From NCBI RefSeq assembly GCF_050003625.1, contig NC_134400.1:50534066-50598065 (forward strand): a stretch of 64,000 bases of DNA, in the 5' to 3' direction. This stretch comes from Haematobia irritans (taxonomy: Eukaryota > Arthropoda > Insecta > Diptera > Muscidae). A program made the translations under genes and the position numbers. Below the pieces are notes generated by a model, which saw only the letters and a list, made by a program, of their open reading frames with translations, ran no database searches and was not told the DNA's origin. Shown one piece after another: positions 1 to 12,538 of the stretch (positions are counted from its first letter, which is position 1; each line of letters begins with the position of its first letter).

Positions 1-1137
1 ATTAACTTAATGTTTCTATCTTGATTAAAAAGTTAATTGTACCAATTAATTTATTAATTGAAAAAATTTCAAATTCAATTAACTTTTTAATTGGAAATAT
101 TTTGGTGATATTTTTTTCTGTGCAAGTATGTCTTAAATGTATCTATACTTCAATTCTCCATTTCTTTGACCCGGAATTAATATTAAAATCGTAAGAGTAA
201 AGAAAAACATCTTTGGGAACGGACAGTGCATACATATATATATATACATACAACGCCAGAAAAATTTAAACCCTCCGAATATTTATCGGTAAATTTTTGT
301 TTGTCATCATTTCGAATATTACTATAATGTACTAGCGTAACCCGGCCCGCTTCGCTGCGCCTCCCAAAGCATATTTTCTTTAACTTAGTCAACCATGTCC
401 TTCGATCTGAAAACAAATTCGAAAAGATTTGAACTCTTTGAAAGAGTAAGGTCAGGGGAAGTCTGGCACAAAAACTGCAGTACTGATTAATCACTCCATG
501 GTTTTCACACATGTGTCCCGTACATTTAAAAAAAAATCGGAATACTTACATTTTCGTTTATATACAGAAATAGGACGGTTACGCAGATGTAAAATGGACC
601 GGCTTAATAAACGTCGGGTAGGTGATGTTCCATTTTAACAAATTTTTTGTTTTCTAATTGTTCTGTATTCAAATCGTTGGACAATCTTCTATATTTCCTG
701 TGAATTTCAAGCGTGGTTTGTCAAGGGGAGGTATACTTCTCCTCAACATACCATCCAATAAATCGGAAAAAGTAAAAGTACTTAAAAATTGACCATATTA
801 ACATTTGTTAAAGTGTTGGACATGGACAACATGCCTTTCCCAAACATATACCGGAAAATAAAGCACCCTCTAAATTGACAAATGTCATGCAGTGGTGTCA
901 TGGTAGGTTCATATCACAAACATTTGAATAGACGTTTTGATGCATCGTGTTCAATGGCGTTTGCAGCTGAGTGTGTTCTGTTATGGTGCCAATAGACCCA
1001 AGTTCAACCCCCGGTGGAAGTGGAGAAGTTTTTCAATTTATGAAAATTAGATAATAAGAAAATTAAAGTGTACCAAAAAATCCTGATAAAAATAAAAAGT
1101 TGAAATTGGAGAAAAAAAAGTTTTTTTTTTTTTTTAA
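1..1137. other. AT-rich DNA without a recognisable gene
   Basis: No open frame here resembles a known protein and the longest frames are short and low in complexity. Apart from the possible Helitron end listed separately, I see only AT-rich sequence and homopolymer runs. It could be intergenic or intronic. Confidence 0.5.
325..365 (-). repeat. Possible Helitron 3' terminus
   Basis: Read on the minus strand, a GC-rich stretch that can form a short stem is followed by CCGGGTTACGCTAG and then T. Helitrons end in a GC-rich hairpin followed by CTRR and insert next to T. A very similar string, CCGGGTTCGGCTAGT, occurs on the plus strand at 47189-47203 in otherwise unrelated sequence, which suggests a shared element end. 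The rest of the element is not identifiable. Confidence 0.3.
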
Positions 1138-1275
1138 TGTCTTCATCCAAGGCACAACTTCTAAAGCAATTCGAAGCATTCAAAAATGGAGTACTTCCGT
1201 CCTATGACAATTCCATGTAAAATTCATTGAATATGATCCAGGTTTGCACTACTTCTGGATCACAAATTCTCGAAC
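1138..1275 (+). repeat. Remnant of the CCCAGCAAAAAA-ended MITE family
   Basis: Phrases such as AAGGCACAACTT and ACTTCCGTCCTATGACAA match the better copies at 48160-48697 and 51541-53550 in the same order. Both ends are lost. It is an old fragment with no coding capacity. Confidence 0.5.
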
Positions 1276-1552
1276 CAAACTACTTCTTTGGAAGCTCTTT
1301 TTTTCCTTGGGCTAAAATATAGTTAAAATAGATTTAGTGCCCTAGAGAGTTCACTTTTTGTTGCGTATCTGGCGAAAATAGTATGTTTCTAATGATTACT
1401 ATTCCTTAATAAATAAATAAATAAGAAAATTATAGGCCGATAGCCTCTAGTTGCTAATGCCCGTAAATAAGTTTATTATAATTTGTAATTATAAGAAATT
1501 ACGTAATAAATAAATAAAATAAAATTAATAAAATTAACATTTTGAATTGGTG

Positions 1553-2207
1553 CACTGAAAACAAGCATACTCGGTTCCAAAGATTTTGTCTTTACTTTAA
1601 AAAATTTGGTATTGATTCCGAGCCAAAGAAGCGGAGAATACAAGTAAGGATACTTTTAAGACACAATTCTCTTTTAAATTTAGGTTTTGTGTACTAGCTT
1701 CCAGGAAGCAAATTTTAATTTTTCGCTTTCTGAGCTTTTTTCCTTCATATGCTATCAAAGTCCTTTAAAAACGAGTTAACGGCAACTTTATTTTCCAAAT
1801 TAGGACTCGACTTCCAGTAGAAATTATGCTATGTTTGAAGTAAAAAGCTTCTTTAAAATAAAGTTTTGAAAAACATGTCCTATATTTGAACGATTTTTTG
1901 CTTTGTAGTCAAGATGCAAAAAGACAACAAATTTAAAGACAATTTCATTAAATTTAAAGAATTTTTCTGAATTATTAAAGTCAAGTTGACCTTAGCCTAT
2001 AAATTTTTTCTTTCATGTTAAGATACCCATTTTTAAGTCAAATCACTTAATTATAAGGACAATATGACTTCATTGAAAAGTTTATCGACTTTTGGACAAG
2101 GAAAATAACTTTATTTTAGAGAAATGCGTCTTCTATGCTAAGCAAAATTTGTATTCGTATTTTAAAGACATGAAATCTTTGACCTCACGACAATATTTTT
2201 ATCAGTG
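1553..2207 (+). mobile_element. Non-autonomous TIR element (CACTGA family), copy 1
   Basis: The element starts CACTGAAAA and ends TTATCAGTG, so the termini are short inverted repeats. The body is nearly identical to 54361-56464 (which holds an insertion) and, inverted, to 57310-57548, and is more distantly related to 34561-35140. It has no transposase frame. This copy is uninterrupted and serves as the empty-site reference for the insertion at 54969. Confidence 0.7.
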
Positions 2208-3520
2208 TGCTATGTATCATTCCCCCTTCAAGTCATAATAAAATGTGCCAAAATATATAATTGAAAGCTGCTTTTACTGATTCATTTTGATTCCAAAAAG
2301 GATCTTGCCTTTGCTCATCTGTGTACAATAGTTTCTCCGTACAGTAAACAGTTCATACATTATGTCTAACAATTAAGTACGTACGTAATAAAGTGAATAC
2401 TTCAATCAAATACAAAAATTGTGATTTCATATTTTTATACCCTCCATCATAGGATGGGGGTATATTAACTTTGTCATTCCGTTTGTAACACATCGAAATA
2501 TTGCTCTAAGACCCCATAAAGTATATATATTCTGGGTCGTGGTGAAATTCTGAGTCGATCTAAGCATGTCCGTCCGTCCGTCCGTCCGTCCGTCTGTTGA
2601 AATCACGCTAACTTCCGAACGAAACAAGCTATCGACTTGAAACTTGGCACAAGTAGTTGTTATCGATGTAGGTCGGATGGTATTGAAAATGGGCCATATC
2701 GGTCCACTTTTACGTATAGCCCCCATATAAAGGGACCCTCAGATTTGGCTTGTGGAGCCTCTAACAGAAGCATATTTCATCCGATCCGGCTGAAATTTGG
2801 TACATGATGTTGGTATATGGTCTCTAACAATCATGCAAAAATTGGTCCACATCGGTCCATAATTATATATAGACCCCATATAAACCGATCCCCAGATTTG
2901 GCTTGAGGAGCCTAAAAGAGAAGCAAATTTCATCCGATCCGGCTGAAATTTGGTACATGGTGTTGGTATATGGTCTCTAACAACCATGCAAAAATTGGTT
3001 CACATCGGTCCATAATTATATATAGCCCCCATATAAACCGATCCCCACATTTGGCTTACGGAGCCTCAACGAGAAGCAAATTTCATCCGATCCGGCTGAA
3101 ATTATGATGGTACATGATGTTGGTATATGGGATCTAACAACCATGCAAAAATTGGTCCACATCGGTCTATAATTATATATAGACCCCATATAAACTGATC
3201 TCCAGATTTGGCTTGCGAAGCCTCAAAGAGAAGCAAATTGCATCCGATCCGGCTGAAATTTGGTACATGGTATTGGTATATGGTCTCTAACAGCCGTGCA
3301 AAAATTGGTCCATATCGGTCCATAATTATATATAGCGCCCATATAAAACGTTCTCCAGATTTGACCTCCGGAACCTCTTGGAGGAGCAAAATTCATCCGA
3401 TCCAGTTCAAATTAGGAACGTGGTGTTAGTATATGGTAGCTAACAACCATACCAAAATTGGTCCAATCACACAAAAATTGGTCCATATCGGTTCATAATC
3501 ATGGTTGCCACTAGAGCCAA

Positions 3521-3995
3521 AAATAATCTACCAAAATTTTATTTCTATAGAAAATTTTGTCAAAATTTTAATTCTATAGAAAATTTTGTCAAAATTTTAT
3601 TTCTAGAGAAAATTTTGTAAAAATTTTATTCGGTTCATAATAAAATTTTCCTCATTGTCAAAATTTTATTTCTATAGAAAATTTTGTCAAAATTTTATTT
3701 CTATAGAAAATTTTGTTCAAATTTTATTCGGTTCATAATCATGGTTGCCATTCGAGCCAAAAATAACCTACCAAGATTTTATTTCTATAGAAAATTTTGT
3801 CAAAAGTTTATTTCTATAGAAAATTTTGTTAAAATTTTATTTCTGTAGAAATTTGTGTCAAAATTTTCTCTCTATAGAAAAATTTGTCAAAATTTTTATT
3901 TCTATAGAAAATTTTGTGAAAATTTTATTTCTATAGAAAATTTTGTTAACATTTTATTTCTGTAGAAAATTTTGTCAAAATTTTATGTCTACTTT
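3521..3995 (+). repeat. Minisatellite, 29-30 bp unit
   Basis: Imperfect tandem copies of a unit with core ATTTCTATAGAAAATTTTG followed by TCAAAAT. The unit contains the palindrome TTTCTATAGAAA. It is an internal part of the family 1 HINE, introduced by the phrase CATGGTTGCCACTAGAGCC. Confidence 0.85.
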
Positions 3996-4028
3996 GTCAA
4001 ACTGAATTATATACGTATTGGATCGATC

Positions 4029-4171
4029 TTTATACCCTTCACCACTACTGTGGTACAGGGTATAATAAGTTTGTGCATTTTTATGTAACGCCAAGAAGGA
4101 AAAGTCTGAGACACATCGTTTAGTATACCGATCGTCTTAGAATTAAATTTTGAGTCGATTTAGCTATGTCC

Positions 4172-4217
<46 letters not shown>

Positions 4218-7200
4218 CTGTCTGTTGATGTATTTTTGTGTGCAAAGTACAGCTCGCAGTTTTAGTCCGATTGTCCTAAAATTTGGTATAGGGTCCTGTT
4301 TCGGCTCAAAGACGATCCCTATTGATTTTGGAAAAAATCGGTTCAGATTTAGATATAGCTGCCATATATATTTTTCACCGATCTGGTCATAATTGGCGTG
4401 TATATCAACCGATCTTCCTCAAATTCCGTACATCCGAATATTTTATGAGTCTCGAAAAACTTGCCAAATATCAGCCAAATCGGTTCAGATTTAGATATAG
4501 CTCCCATATATAGCTTTCGCCCGATTTACACTCATTTGCCCACAGAGGCCAATTTTTTGCTCCGATTTAGTTGAAATTTTGCACAGGGAGTAGAATTAGC
4601 ATTGTAGCTATGCGTGTCAAATTTGGTTTAAATCGGTTCAGATTTAGATATAGCTCCCATATATAGCTTTCGCCCGATGTACACTCAAATGACCACAGAG
4701 GCCAATTTTTTGCTCCGATTTAGTTGAAATTTTGCACAGGGAGTATAATTAGCATTGTAGCTATGCGTGCCAAATTTGGTTGAAATCGGTTCAGATTTAG
4801 ATATAGCTCCCATATATAGCTTTCGCCCGATTTACACTCATATGACCACAGAGGCCAATTTTTAACTCCGATTTAGTTGAAATTTTGCACAGGGAGTAGA
4901 ATTAGCATTATAGCTATGCGTGCCAAATTTGGTTGACATCGGTTCAGATTTAGATTTAGCTCCCATATATATGTTTTTCTGATTTCGATCAACATTTTCC
5001 TTGTAAAATCGCCACTGCTTACTCGAAAAGTTGTAAAAATGACTCTAATTTTCCTAAACTTCTAATATATCGAGCGATAAATCATAAAAAACTTTTGCGA
5101 AGTTTCCTTAAAATTGCTTCAGATTTAAATGTTTCGTATATTTTTTATACCCACCACCATAGGATGGGGGGTATATTAACTTTGTCATTCCGTTTGTAAC
5201 ACATCGAAATATTGCTCTAAGACCCCATAAAGTATATATATTCTGGGTCGTGGTGAAATTCTGAGTCGATCTGAGCATGTCCGTCCGTCCGTCCGTCCGT
5301 CCGTCCGTCCGTCTGTTGAAATCACGCTAACTTCCGAACGAAACAAGCTATCGACTTGAAACTTGGCACAAGTAGTTGTTATTGATGTAGGTCGGATGGT
5401 ATTGCAAATGGGCCATATCGGTCCACTTTTACGTATAGCCCCCATATAAACGGACCCCAAAATTTGGCTTGCGAGGCCCCTAAGAGAAGAAAATTTCATC
5501 CGATCCGGCTGAAATTTGGTACATGGTGTTAGTATATGGTCTCTAACAACCATGCAAAAATTGGTCCACATCGGTCCATAATTATATATAGCCCCCATAT
5601 AAACCGATCCCCCGATTTGGCTTGCGAGGCCTCTAAGAGAAGCAAATTTCATCCGATCCGGCTGAAATTTGGTACATGGTGTTAGTATATGGTCTTTAAC
5701 AACCATGCAAAAATTGGTCGACATCGGTCCATAATTATATATAGACCCCACATAAACCGATCCCCCGATTTGGATTGCGAGGCCTCTAAGAGAAGCAAAT
5801 TTCATCCGATCCGGCTAAAATTTGGTACATGGTGTTAGTATATGGTCTCTAACAACCATGCAAAAATTGGTCCACATCGGTCCATAATTATATATAGCCC
5901 CCATATAAACCGATCCCCCGATTTGGCTTGCGAGGCCTCTAAGAGAAGCAAATTTCATCCGATCCGGCGGACATTTGGTACGTGATGTTAGTATATGGTC
6001 TCTAACAACCATGCAAAAATTGGTCCACATCGGTTCATAATTATATATAGCCCCCATATAAACCGATCACCAGATTTGACCTCCGGAACCTCTTGGAAGA
6101 CCAAAATTCATCTGATTCAGTTGAAATTTGGTACGTGGTGTTAATATATGGCCTCAAATTCCCATGCAAAAATTGGTCGATATCGGTCCATAATTATATA
6201 TAGGCCCCATATAAACCGATCCCCAGATTTGACCTCCAGAGCCCCTTGGAAGAGCAAAATTCTTCCCATTCGGTTGGAATTTGGTACGTGATGTTAGCAT
6301 ATGGTATCCACCAACCATGCAGGAATTGGTTTCTATCAGTCCATAATTATATATAGCTCCCATATAAACCGATCCCCAGATTTGACCTCCGGTGCCTTTT
6401 GGAGAAGCAAAATTCATCCGATCTGCTTGAAATTTGGTACGTGGTGGTAGTATATGGTATTCAACAACCATGCCAAAAGTGGTCCATATCAGTCCATAAT
6501 CGTACATAGCCCCATATAAACCGATCCCGAGATTTGGTTTTGGAACTTTTTGGGAGCAAATTTCATCCGAGTGAGTTGAAATTTGGTACATTGTGCTAGT
6601 ATATGGTCGTTAACAACCATGACTAACTAGGTCCATATCGGTCTATAGTTATGTATGGCCCTCAGATAAATCGATCCCCAATCACACAAAAATTGGTCCA
6701 TATCAAGTTCATAATTGTATATAGTCCCCATATAAGCGACCCCCATATTTCAATTCTGGCTCTCTACGTACAAAAAGTCCATATGGATTCGTAATTATTT
6801 GTAGACTTAACTATACATAACTTTTTTGTCTAATATATACCATGTATGGACTAAATCACAATTTAGAAAACGATGTTAAGAAGTTTTAAGATACCACAAC
6901 CCAAGTAATTCGATTGTGGATGATAGTCTTTCGTAGAAGTTTCTACGCAATCCATGGTGGTGGGTACATAAGATTCGGCCTGGCCGAACTTGCGGCCGTA
7001 TATACTTGTTTTTACTAACATTGTGTTCCACCCTAGTGCTTTAGCCGACTTAAACTTTGAGTCTATAGATTTTGCAGAAATCTATCAAATTCTGTCCAAA
7101 TCGAGTGATATTTAAATGTATGTATTTGGGACAAACCTTTATATATAGCACCCAACACATTTGACGGATGTGATATGGTATCGAAAATTTTGATCTACAA

Positions 7201-7259
7201 AGTGGTGCAGGGTATAATATAGTCGGCCCCGCCCGACTTTAGACTTTCCTTACTTGTTT
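4029..7259 (+). mobile_element. HINE family 2 element, itself interrupted
   Basis: It starts TATACCCTTCACCACTACTG with an immediate hairpin partner (TGTGGTACAGGGTATA). It has a (GTCT)n tract and 153-bp internal repeats, and ends with GTGGTGCAGGGTATAATATA, the hairpin GTCGGCCCCGCCCGAC and TTACTTGTTTT. It sits in a T-run of the family 1 element (2433-7466). A related complete minus-strand copy is at 36661-38170. Its own body is interrupted by the element at 5145-7013. Confidence 0.8.
5145..7013 (+). mobile_element. HINE family 1 element, innermost of the nest, full length
   Basis: Complete from TATACCCACCACCATAGG to CCATGGTGGTGGGTAC, the palindromic hairpin TTCGGCCTGGCCGAA and ATATACTTGTTTTT, about 1.87 kb. 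It lies inside the T-run that is unbroken in the family 2 copy at 36661-38170 (around 36906-36912 on the minus strand), so insertion was into poly-T, as expected for Helentrons. Seven or more internal repeats are present; the well-preserved ones start at 5468, 5621, 5774 and 5927, exactly 153 bp apart. The minus strand is open through many of them. Confidence 0.8.
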
Positions 7260-7682
7260 TTGATTTAATATATACCACGTATGGACTTATATACAATTTA
7301 GAAGATGGTATTAGGAGGCTTTAATATACCTTGCCATCGGCAAGCGTTACCGCAACTTAAGTAATTCGATTGTGGATGGCAGTGTTGAGAAGAAGTTTCT
7401 ACGCAATCCATGATGGAGGGTACATAAGCTTCGACCTGGCCGAACTTACGGCCGTATATACTTGTTGTATTTGGTTTTCATCTTATTACGAAAATCATAA
7501 ATCCAGTTACCAAAATTGTAGGGTTGTCATAAAATTATTTTCAAATGAAGGAATATTTGTGTTGAGTATAAAGGTCATTGGAATTCGTCAAAATATCCAA
7601 ATGATATAGTACTCAATCCAAATACATTAGTATTTGAAGTATATAAAGCTTTTTTCAATAACAATAGTAATTGAACTGAGTA

Positions 7683-7998
7683 CACCCTCAAAAAAAATCG
7701 CTTCTGTAACACATACCCCAAACACATTTTGCTTCAAGCACATATATTTTCAGGATTGGTCCAAACAAAATATTGTTTGGATAACATTAAATAATAATCA
7801 TTTTAGATCATGATCATTGTCTGTTGATTCAAACAAAATTCTTTTTATCAATATTATAACATTTTATAACTATGTTCACTGAGCCAACATAGTTGCAGGT
7901 GAAAACGTTACATGGTCGCCGCAAAAATAGCTCCTATCATATTATTTTCCTCTTCGAATATGATCGTGGCAACCATGTTTCTTCTCTGCGTGTATATA
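7683..7998. repeat. MITE-like sequence ending in TTCTCTGCGTGT
   Basis: The right part (7880-7998) is the reverse complement of 36101-36215, including the words around CATATTCGAAGAG and the end CTTCTCTGCGTGT. The left part (7683-7790) matches the repeat that starts at 63677, with ATCGCTTCTGTAACA and CAAACA-rich words. It is either one short composite element or two adjoining fragments. It is non-coding. Confidence 0.45.
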
Positions 7999-8002
7999 TT
8001 AG

Positions 8003-9690
8003 ACAAAACAAGTATATACGGCCGTAAGTTCAGCAAGGCCGAAGCTTATGTACCCTCCACCATGGATTGCGTAGAAACTTCTACTAAAGACTGTCATCCA
8101 CAACCGATGGCTTAAAACTTCCTAACACCGTCTTCTAAATTGTAAGTTAGTCCATACGTGGTATATATTAAACTAAAAATGGCTGATTAAATACGTATAT
8201 AATTCCGTTTGACAAATTGTTCTATTAATTAAAATTTTGACAAAATTTTCTATAGAAATAAAATTTTCTATAAAAATAAAATTTTAACAAAATTTTCTAT
8301 AGAAATAACATTTTAAGAATATGTTCTATAGAAATAACATTTTAAGAAAATTTTCTATAGAAATAAAATTTTGACAACATATTCTATAAAAATGAAATTT
8401 TTACAAAGTTTTCTATAGAAATAACATTTTAACAAAATTTTCTATAGAAACAAAATTGTGACAAAATTTTCTATAGCAATAAAATCTTGACAAAATTTTC
8501 TATAAAAATAAAATTTTGACAAAATTTTCTATAAAAATAAAATTTTGACAAAATTTTCTATAGTAATAAAATTTTGACAAAATTTTCTATAGTAATAAAA
8601 TTTTGACAAAATTTTCTATAGAAATAAAATTTTGGTAGATTATTTTTGGCTCGAGTGGCAACCATGATTATGAACCGATATGGACCTATTTTTGTGTGAT
8701 TGGGGATCAGCTATATACAACTATAGACCGATATGGACCAATTTTGGATTTGGTTGTTAGCGGCCATATACTAGCATTCACGTTCCAAATTTCAAATTCA
8801 TCCAAGAGGCTCCGGCCGTCAAAGTTGGAGATCGGTTTATATGGCGGCTATATATAATTATGGACCGATATATACCAATTTTTGCATGGTTTTTAAGAGA
8901 CCATTTATTAACACCACGTTTTCAATTTCAACCGGATCGGATGAATTTTGCTCCTCCAAAAGGCTCCGGAGGTCAAATCTAGAGATCGGTTTATATGGGG
9001 GCTATATATAATTATTGACCGATATGAACCAATTCTGGCAAGATTGTTAGAGACCGTATACTAACACCACGTATCAAATTTCAACACGAACGGATGAAAT
9101 TTGCTTCTCTAACTGGCTCCGCAAGCCAAATCAGGGAGTTTGCTCCTCCAAGAGGTTACGGAGGTCAAATCTGGGGATCGATTTATATGGGGGCCATATA
9201 AAATTATGGACCGATGGGCCATATTGGACCCCTTTTACATATAGCCCCAATATAAACCGACTCCCAGATTTGGCTTGGGGAGCCACTTAGAGAAGCAAAT
9301 TTCATCCGATCGTGTTGAAATTTGGTACGTGGTTTTAGTATATAAATCAATTGGTCCATATCGGTTCATAATTATATATGACCCCCATATACCGATTCGG
9401 TTGAAATTTGGTACGTATTGTTAGCATATGGTCTCTAACAACCATGCAAAAAGTGGTCCATTTGCATGGTTGTTAGACCACGTACCAAATTTCAACACGA
9501 TCGGATGAAATTTGCTTCTCTAAGTGGCTCCGCAAGCCAAATCTGGGAGTCGGTTTATATTGGGGCTGTACGTAAAAGTGATCCAATATGGCCCATTTGC
9601 AATACCATCCGATCTACATCAACAACAACTTATTATGTTATGCCAAGTTTAAAATCGATAGCTTGTTCCGATAAATTGACTTTACTTCTA
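8003..9690 (-). mobile_element. HINE family 1 element, minus strand, 5' end missing
   Basis: It begins with the inverted 3' end (ACAAGTATATACGGCCG, hairpin region, GTACCCTCCACCATGG), followed by the AT-rich spacer, a minisatellite at 8222-8640 and several 150-bp units. It stops near 9690 within the sequence that normally precedes the (GTCC)n tract. The units after 9060 are rearranged, with parts in both orientations (for example around 9230-9470), so this copy has suffered internal inversion. Confidence 0.7.
8222..8640 (-). repeat. Minisatellite, 29-30 bp unit
   Basis: Same unit as at 3521-3995 in inverted orientation (AAAATTTTCTATAGAAAT), about 14 imperfect copies, ending at the phrase GGTAGATTATTTTTGGCTC that marks the HINE junction. 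Confidence 0.85.
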
Positions 9691-10689
9691 GAAAAGTGGC
9701 ACGCTTGTTTTTACCAAAGTAGTAAAATCTTAATAGGATGATTGAAGCCAAATATTTTGCACATTTTATCCCAGTAATCGAGTTCGTCATATACTTGTAA
9801 TAATTATACTATAAATTAACATTTCATTAACAATAAATTATATTGGCAAAAAATTAAAATTTGTTCGAAACTATTATATGAATAGCTTATATGGAATTTT
9901 CTCCATAAATTAAATTTCCACATTTATTAAATGAAAACATTCCTGTTGATGTTTGAATATTTTCAGTCCGTGACATTTGATAGATAAATCTAATTAGCTC
10001 CCTTCAAAGCTATAACATGGCATCGACAACACTCATAGCCATGTCACTATTCCTTGCTACCGTATCGTACGTAGCCCGCTCTTGTACCATTTATAACAAA
10101 TTCGTTTCATCGATTTGGATTTTCATTCGTTATCGTACACAAAAAATTCTGACTCCCCCCGGAACCGAAACTAAAGTAACTGACAGCTTTTTATTGGCTG
10201 ACATTTGATATATTTATTTTATTTTGTTTATTTTTTACGATTATTCATACATACAAATGTATATACATAATTTCATGTTTATATTTCAGTTTGTTTTGAA
10301 TTTAGAAACATCAATCAAATTCGACCCATAACTATTGGTGATAGTAGGCAAAGTAGAAAATGAAAAAACACAAAGACAATAATAAGGGTGGTGATAGTTA
10401 CGACTCCCACTCCTCAGTTGATGGACGGCCAAATTGTGATAATTTAGTATATTCACACCCAATTTTGTCAACCTAAATTTGTTTAGACAAATTCTTGCTT
10501 TAATATATGATCCAAAAAGATGATTGAAATTGAACCACAATTTGGTTAGACAAATACTGTCTTTAATATAGGAAAATTTGTTTAGGAAATCCTATGTATT
10601 GTTACCGTTGCAATGACAACAATTACATTTCTACAGTAAATTAAACTAAAGTAAATGAAACGAAATGAAGCTAAATTATAATAAATTAT
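9691..10689. other. Interval without a recognisable gene
   Basis: AT-rich DNA with no repeat that recurs in this window. A 63-codon frame at 10017-10208 has a hydrophobic start but no homology I can name and no exon signals I trust. This could be native host sequence between insertions. Confidence 0.45.
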
Positions 10690-12430
10690 ATTGAGGAGGC
10701 TGAGCTTAGGCTATTACCGGGGACAGCAGGTGATGGATAGCTGGACAACCTCTAAGGTCGGTTGTGAAAGCTAAGCAGCCCCCAACCAAGAGCGACGAAG
10801 TTTCAGAACGTGTCCAAACTAGCCACGTATATCAGAAAATATTTTTGCGACACGGCGACTGAACGCAGCCAGATCACTAGGCATAGCCTATAGTAAAGCG
10901 TAGTAAGATGTGTGTTGCCCCCGTGGACTCCATAATCACACACTTAAGAATGCTATTGACATGGAATCACGAGTATGAACTATGATTTGAACTATGGATC
11001 GAGCCATCCAAAAGACGGAATTGTTACTGTTGACAACTCCTCTAGGAATAGAGTTGCCTGTAGACTACGTAGTTATAGATACAAGACCGTCAATCAAGGA
11101 CTTAGGGCTATACTAGACAAAAGCTGCCGTGACAACAGCACACTTTAATCGCCTTATAGCAAATAGTGGATGACCGCTCCAAGTAGAAGGAAAGTAAATA
11201 AAGTGAATAGTGGAGACTACAAACAGCATACTACTATGTGGATGTGAAATCTGGGCACCAAAACAGAACAGCAGTCATGAGGGTCACATCAGCATACCGC
11301 ACAGTATCAAGAGAAGTTGGAGAAACTAGAGAAGCAGGTGGACACATCGGCTTATAACAGGTATTCAAATGTGGCGAGACAAAAACAACGGCCACGGTTC
11401 CCAAATCAAACACGTAAAATATAAGAATGGTATTGTCAGGGAATCACGAATATGGACTATGATTTCAACTATGGGTCGAAATAGAAGCAACGAGCAGTCA
11501 GTTGTGGTATTCTGATAACTGAGTACCTGGGAGTAATATCTCATGGTCTGGTAGGACTTGAGTGACCTGGCTTTGAACGCAAGTACCAATTAGGTCTTGT
11601 GTCAACCCTCTTGGCCTCGGATCCATGGGGTCACTCCAAGGGCAACTACATTATCGGGTATAGGTAACGACTCAAAGTTGGAACCCATACCAAATGAATA
11701 CTTCAACAAACTGATGGGAGAACCGGCGGAAAACCTACGCGTCCCTTCGGAACGGTACCAGCTAATGAAAGAGATGCTGGTGTAGATGCATCACGCGGGA
11801 TAATAGTAGGTCCCAATACCAAGGAACGCGAAACTGCGAGCAATTCAATGGAAAACGGAGAAGATCCCCAGTCGGAGAGAACTCTTTCAAATCACAACTC
11901 GCCAAAACATGAGTTCATTATGAAAATGAGAACAGCGCAATTGAAAGCCCGAACTAAATGTCAATTAACACTCCGCAAGATGGAGGCCGGAATAAATAGT
12001 TGAGCCAAACCATTGGTTGGGTCAAACCATGATACGTGCCAAAGAGTAGTTTGACACGCGTGGCAAATAGCCATGCAAAAGGTCGAACTACTGCTTTTAG
12101 GACAAAAGTTGCACATAGACGACATGATAATCCCAACAAGTCAAACAATCCAATACTTGGTTCTAAGACTACACTCAAAACTAACGTACCTCAAGAAGAT
12201 AGAGTACGCCATGGGAAACGCTGCTATAATAATATCAAGACTGTGCAGGTTAATGGAAAATATATGAGGCCATACCCACGCAAAAGAAGGATTCTCATGG
12301 ACACACCGACTTATAACCGATATACAATTATTTCGAGGGAGGGAAAAATGGGGAAGAGACGTTATTACCTGACTCTGATGCTCTCGGGAAAATATCTGCA
12401 CTGTATGCAGCTCAAAAACTGAATTTACAA
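10690..12430 (+). pseudogene. Decayed non-LTR retrotransposon (R1/LOA/Jockey-like) reverse transcriptase, C-terminal part, two blocks
   Basis: Frames broken by stops and shifts still show the C-terminal landmarks of an insect LINE ORF2. In block one (about 11070-11400) I read RLIANSG, then LLCGCEIWAP, then MRVTSAYRTVS and finally RWTHRLITGIQMWRD. In block two (about 12060-12425) I read VELLLLG...IQYLVL...AMGNAAIIISRLCRLMENI, then WTHRLIT and YYLTLMLSGKYLH. These correspond to the region after the RT fingers/palm and before the terminal zinc knuckle in R1/LOA-type elements. The two blocks repeat the same order of motifs, and a stretch near 10945 recurs near 11417, so two copies or a duplication lie head to tail. 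It is clearly inactive. Clade assignment is tentative. Confidence 0.6.
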
Positions 12431-12538
12431 AGAAGAGGTCACGATTACCACAGTTGGTAGAATGCTACAAAAAATGAAAGATTTTTATTTTGTTTGGTAG
12501 ATTGGTAGAATTGTTGATGTTTTGGTAGATTTAGCAAA

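Larger units (their letters stand above)
2433..7466 (+). mobile_element. HINE/DINE-1-like element, family 1 (outermost of three nested)
   Basis: The left end is T-run plus ATACCCTCCATCATAGG, the conserved core with AAGTATATATATTCTGGG follows, then a (GTCC)n tract, about 150-bp internal repeats, a minisatellite, and the 3' end with inverted ATGATGGAGGGT, a degenerate TTCG-CCTGGCCGAA hairpin and TATACTTGTT. Subterminal inverted repeats, a GTCY microsatellite and a 3' hairpin are the hallmarks of DINE-1/Helentron-associated elements. The 3' part (7260-7466) is split from the rest at 4029 by a second element. The copy at 51742-53386 (minus) is the same subtype without interruption and proves the join. 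Confidence 0.8.

Noticed and set aside
3521..3995. Regular direct repeats as a CRISPR array
   Set aside because: The units are head-to-tail without unique spacers, in a fly genome; it is a minisatellite.
5185..5805. 206-codon minus-strand frame (and similar frames at 6154, 31818, 38557, 58666, 62768)
   Set aside because: These are translations of HINE tandem units and the GTCC tract. They lack start context, promoter or known domain. I report the open frame as a pattern, not as a gene.
10017..10208. 63-codon frame with a hydrophobic N terminus resembling a signal peptide
   Set aside because: No homology, no splice or polyadenylation context that I trust, and length within chance expectation.
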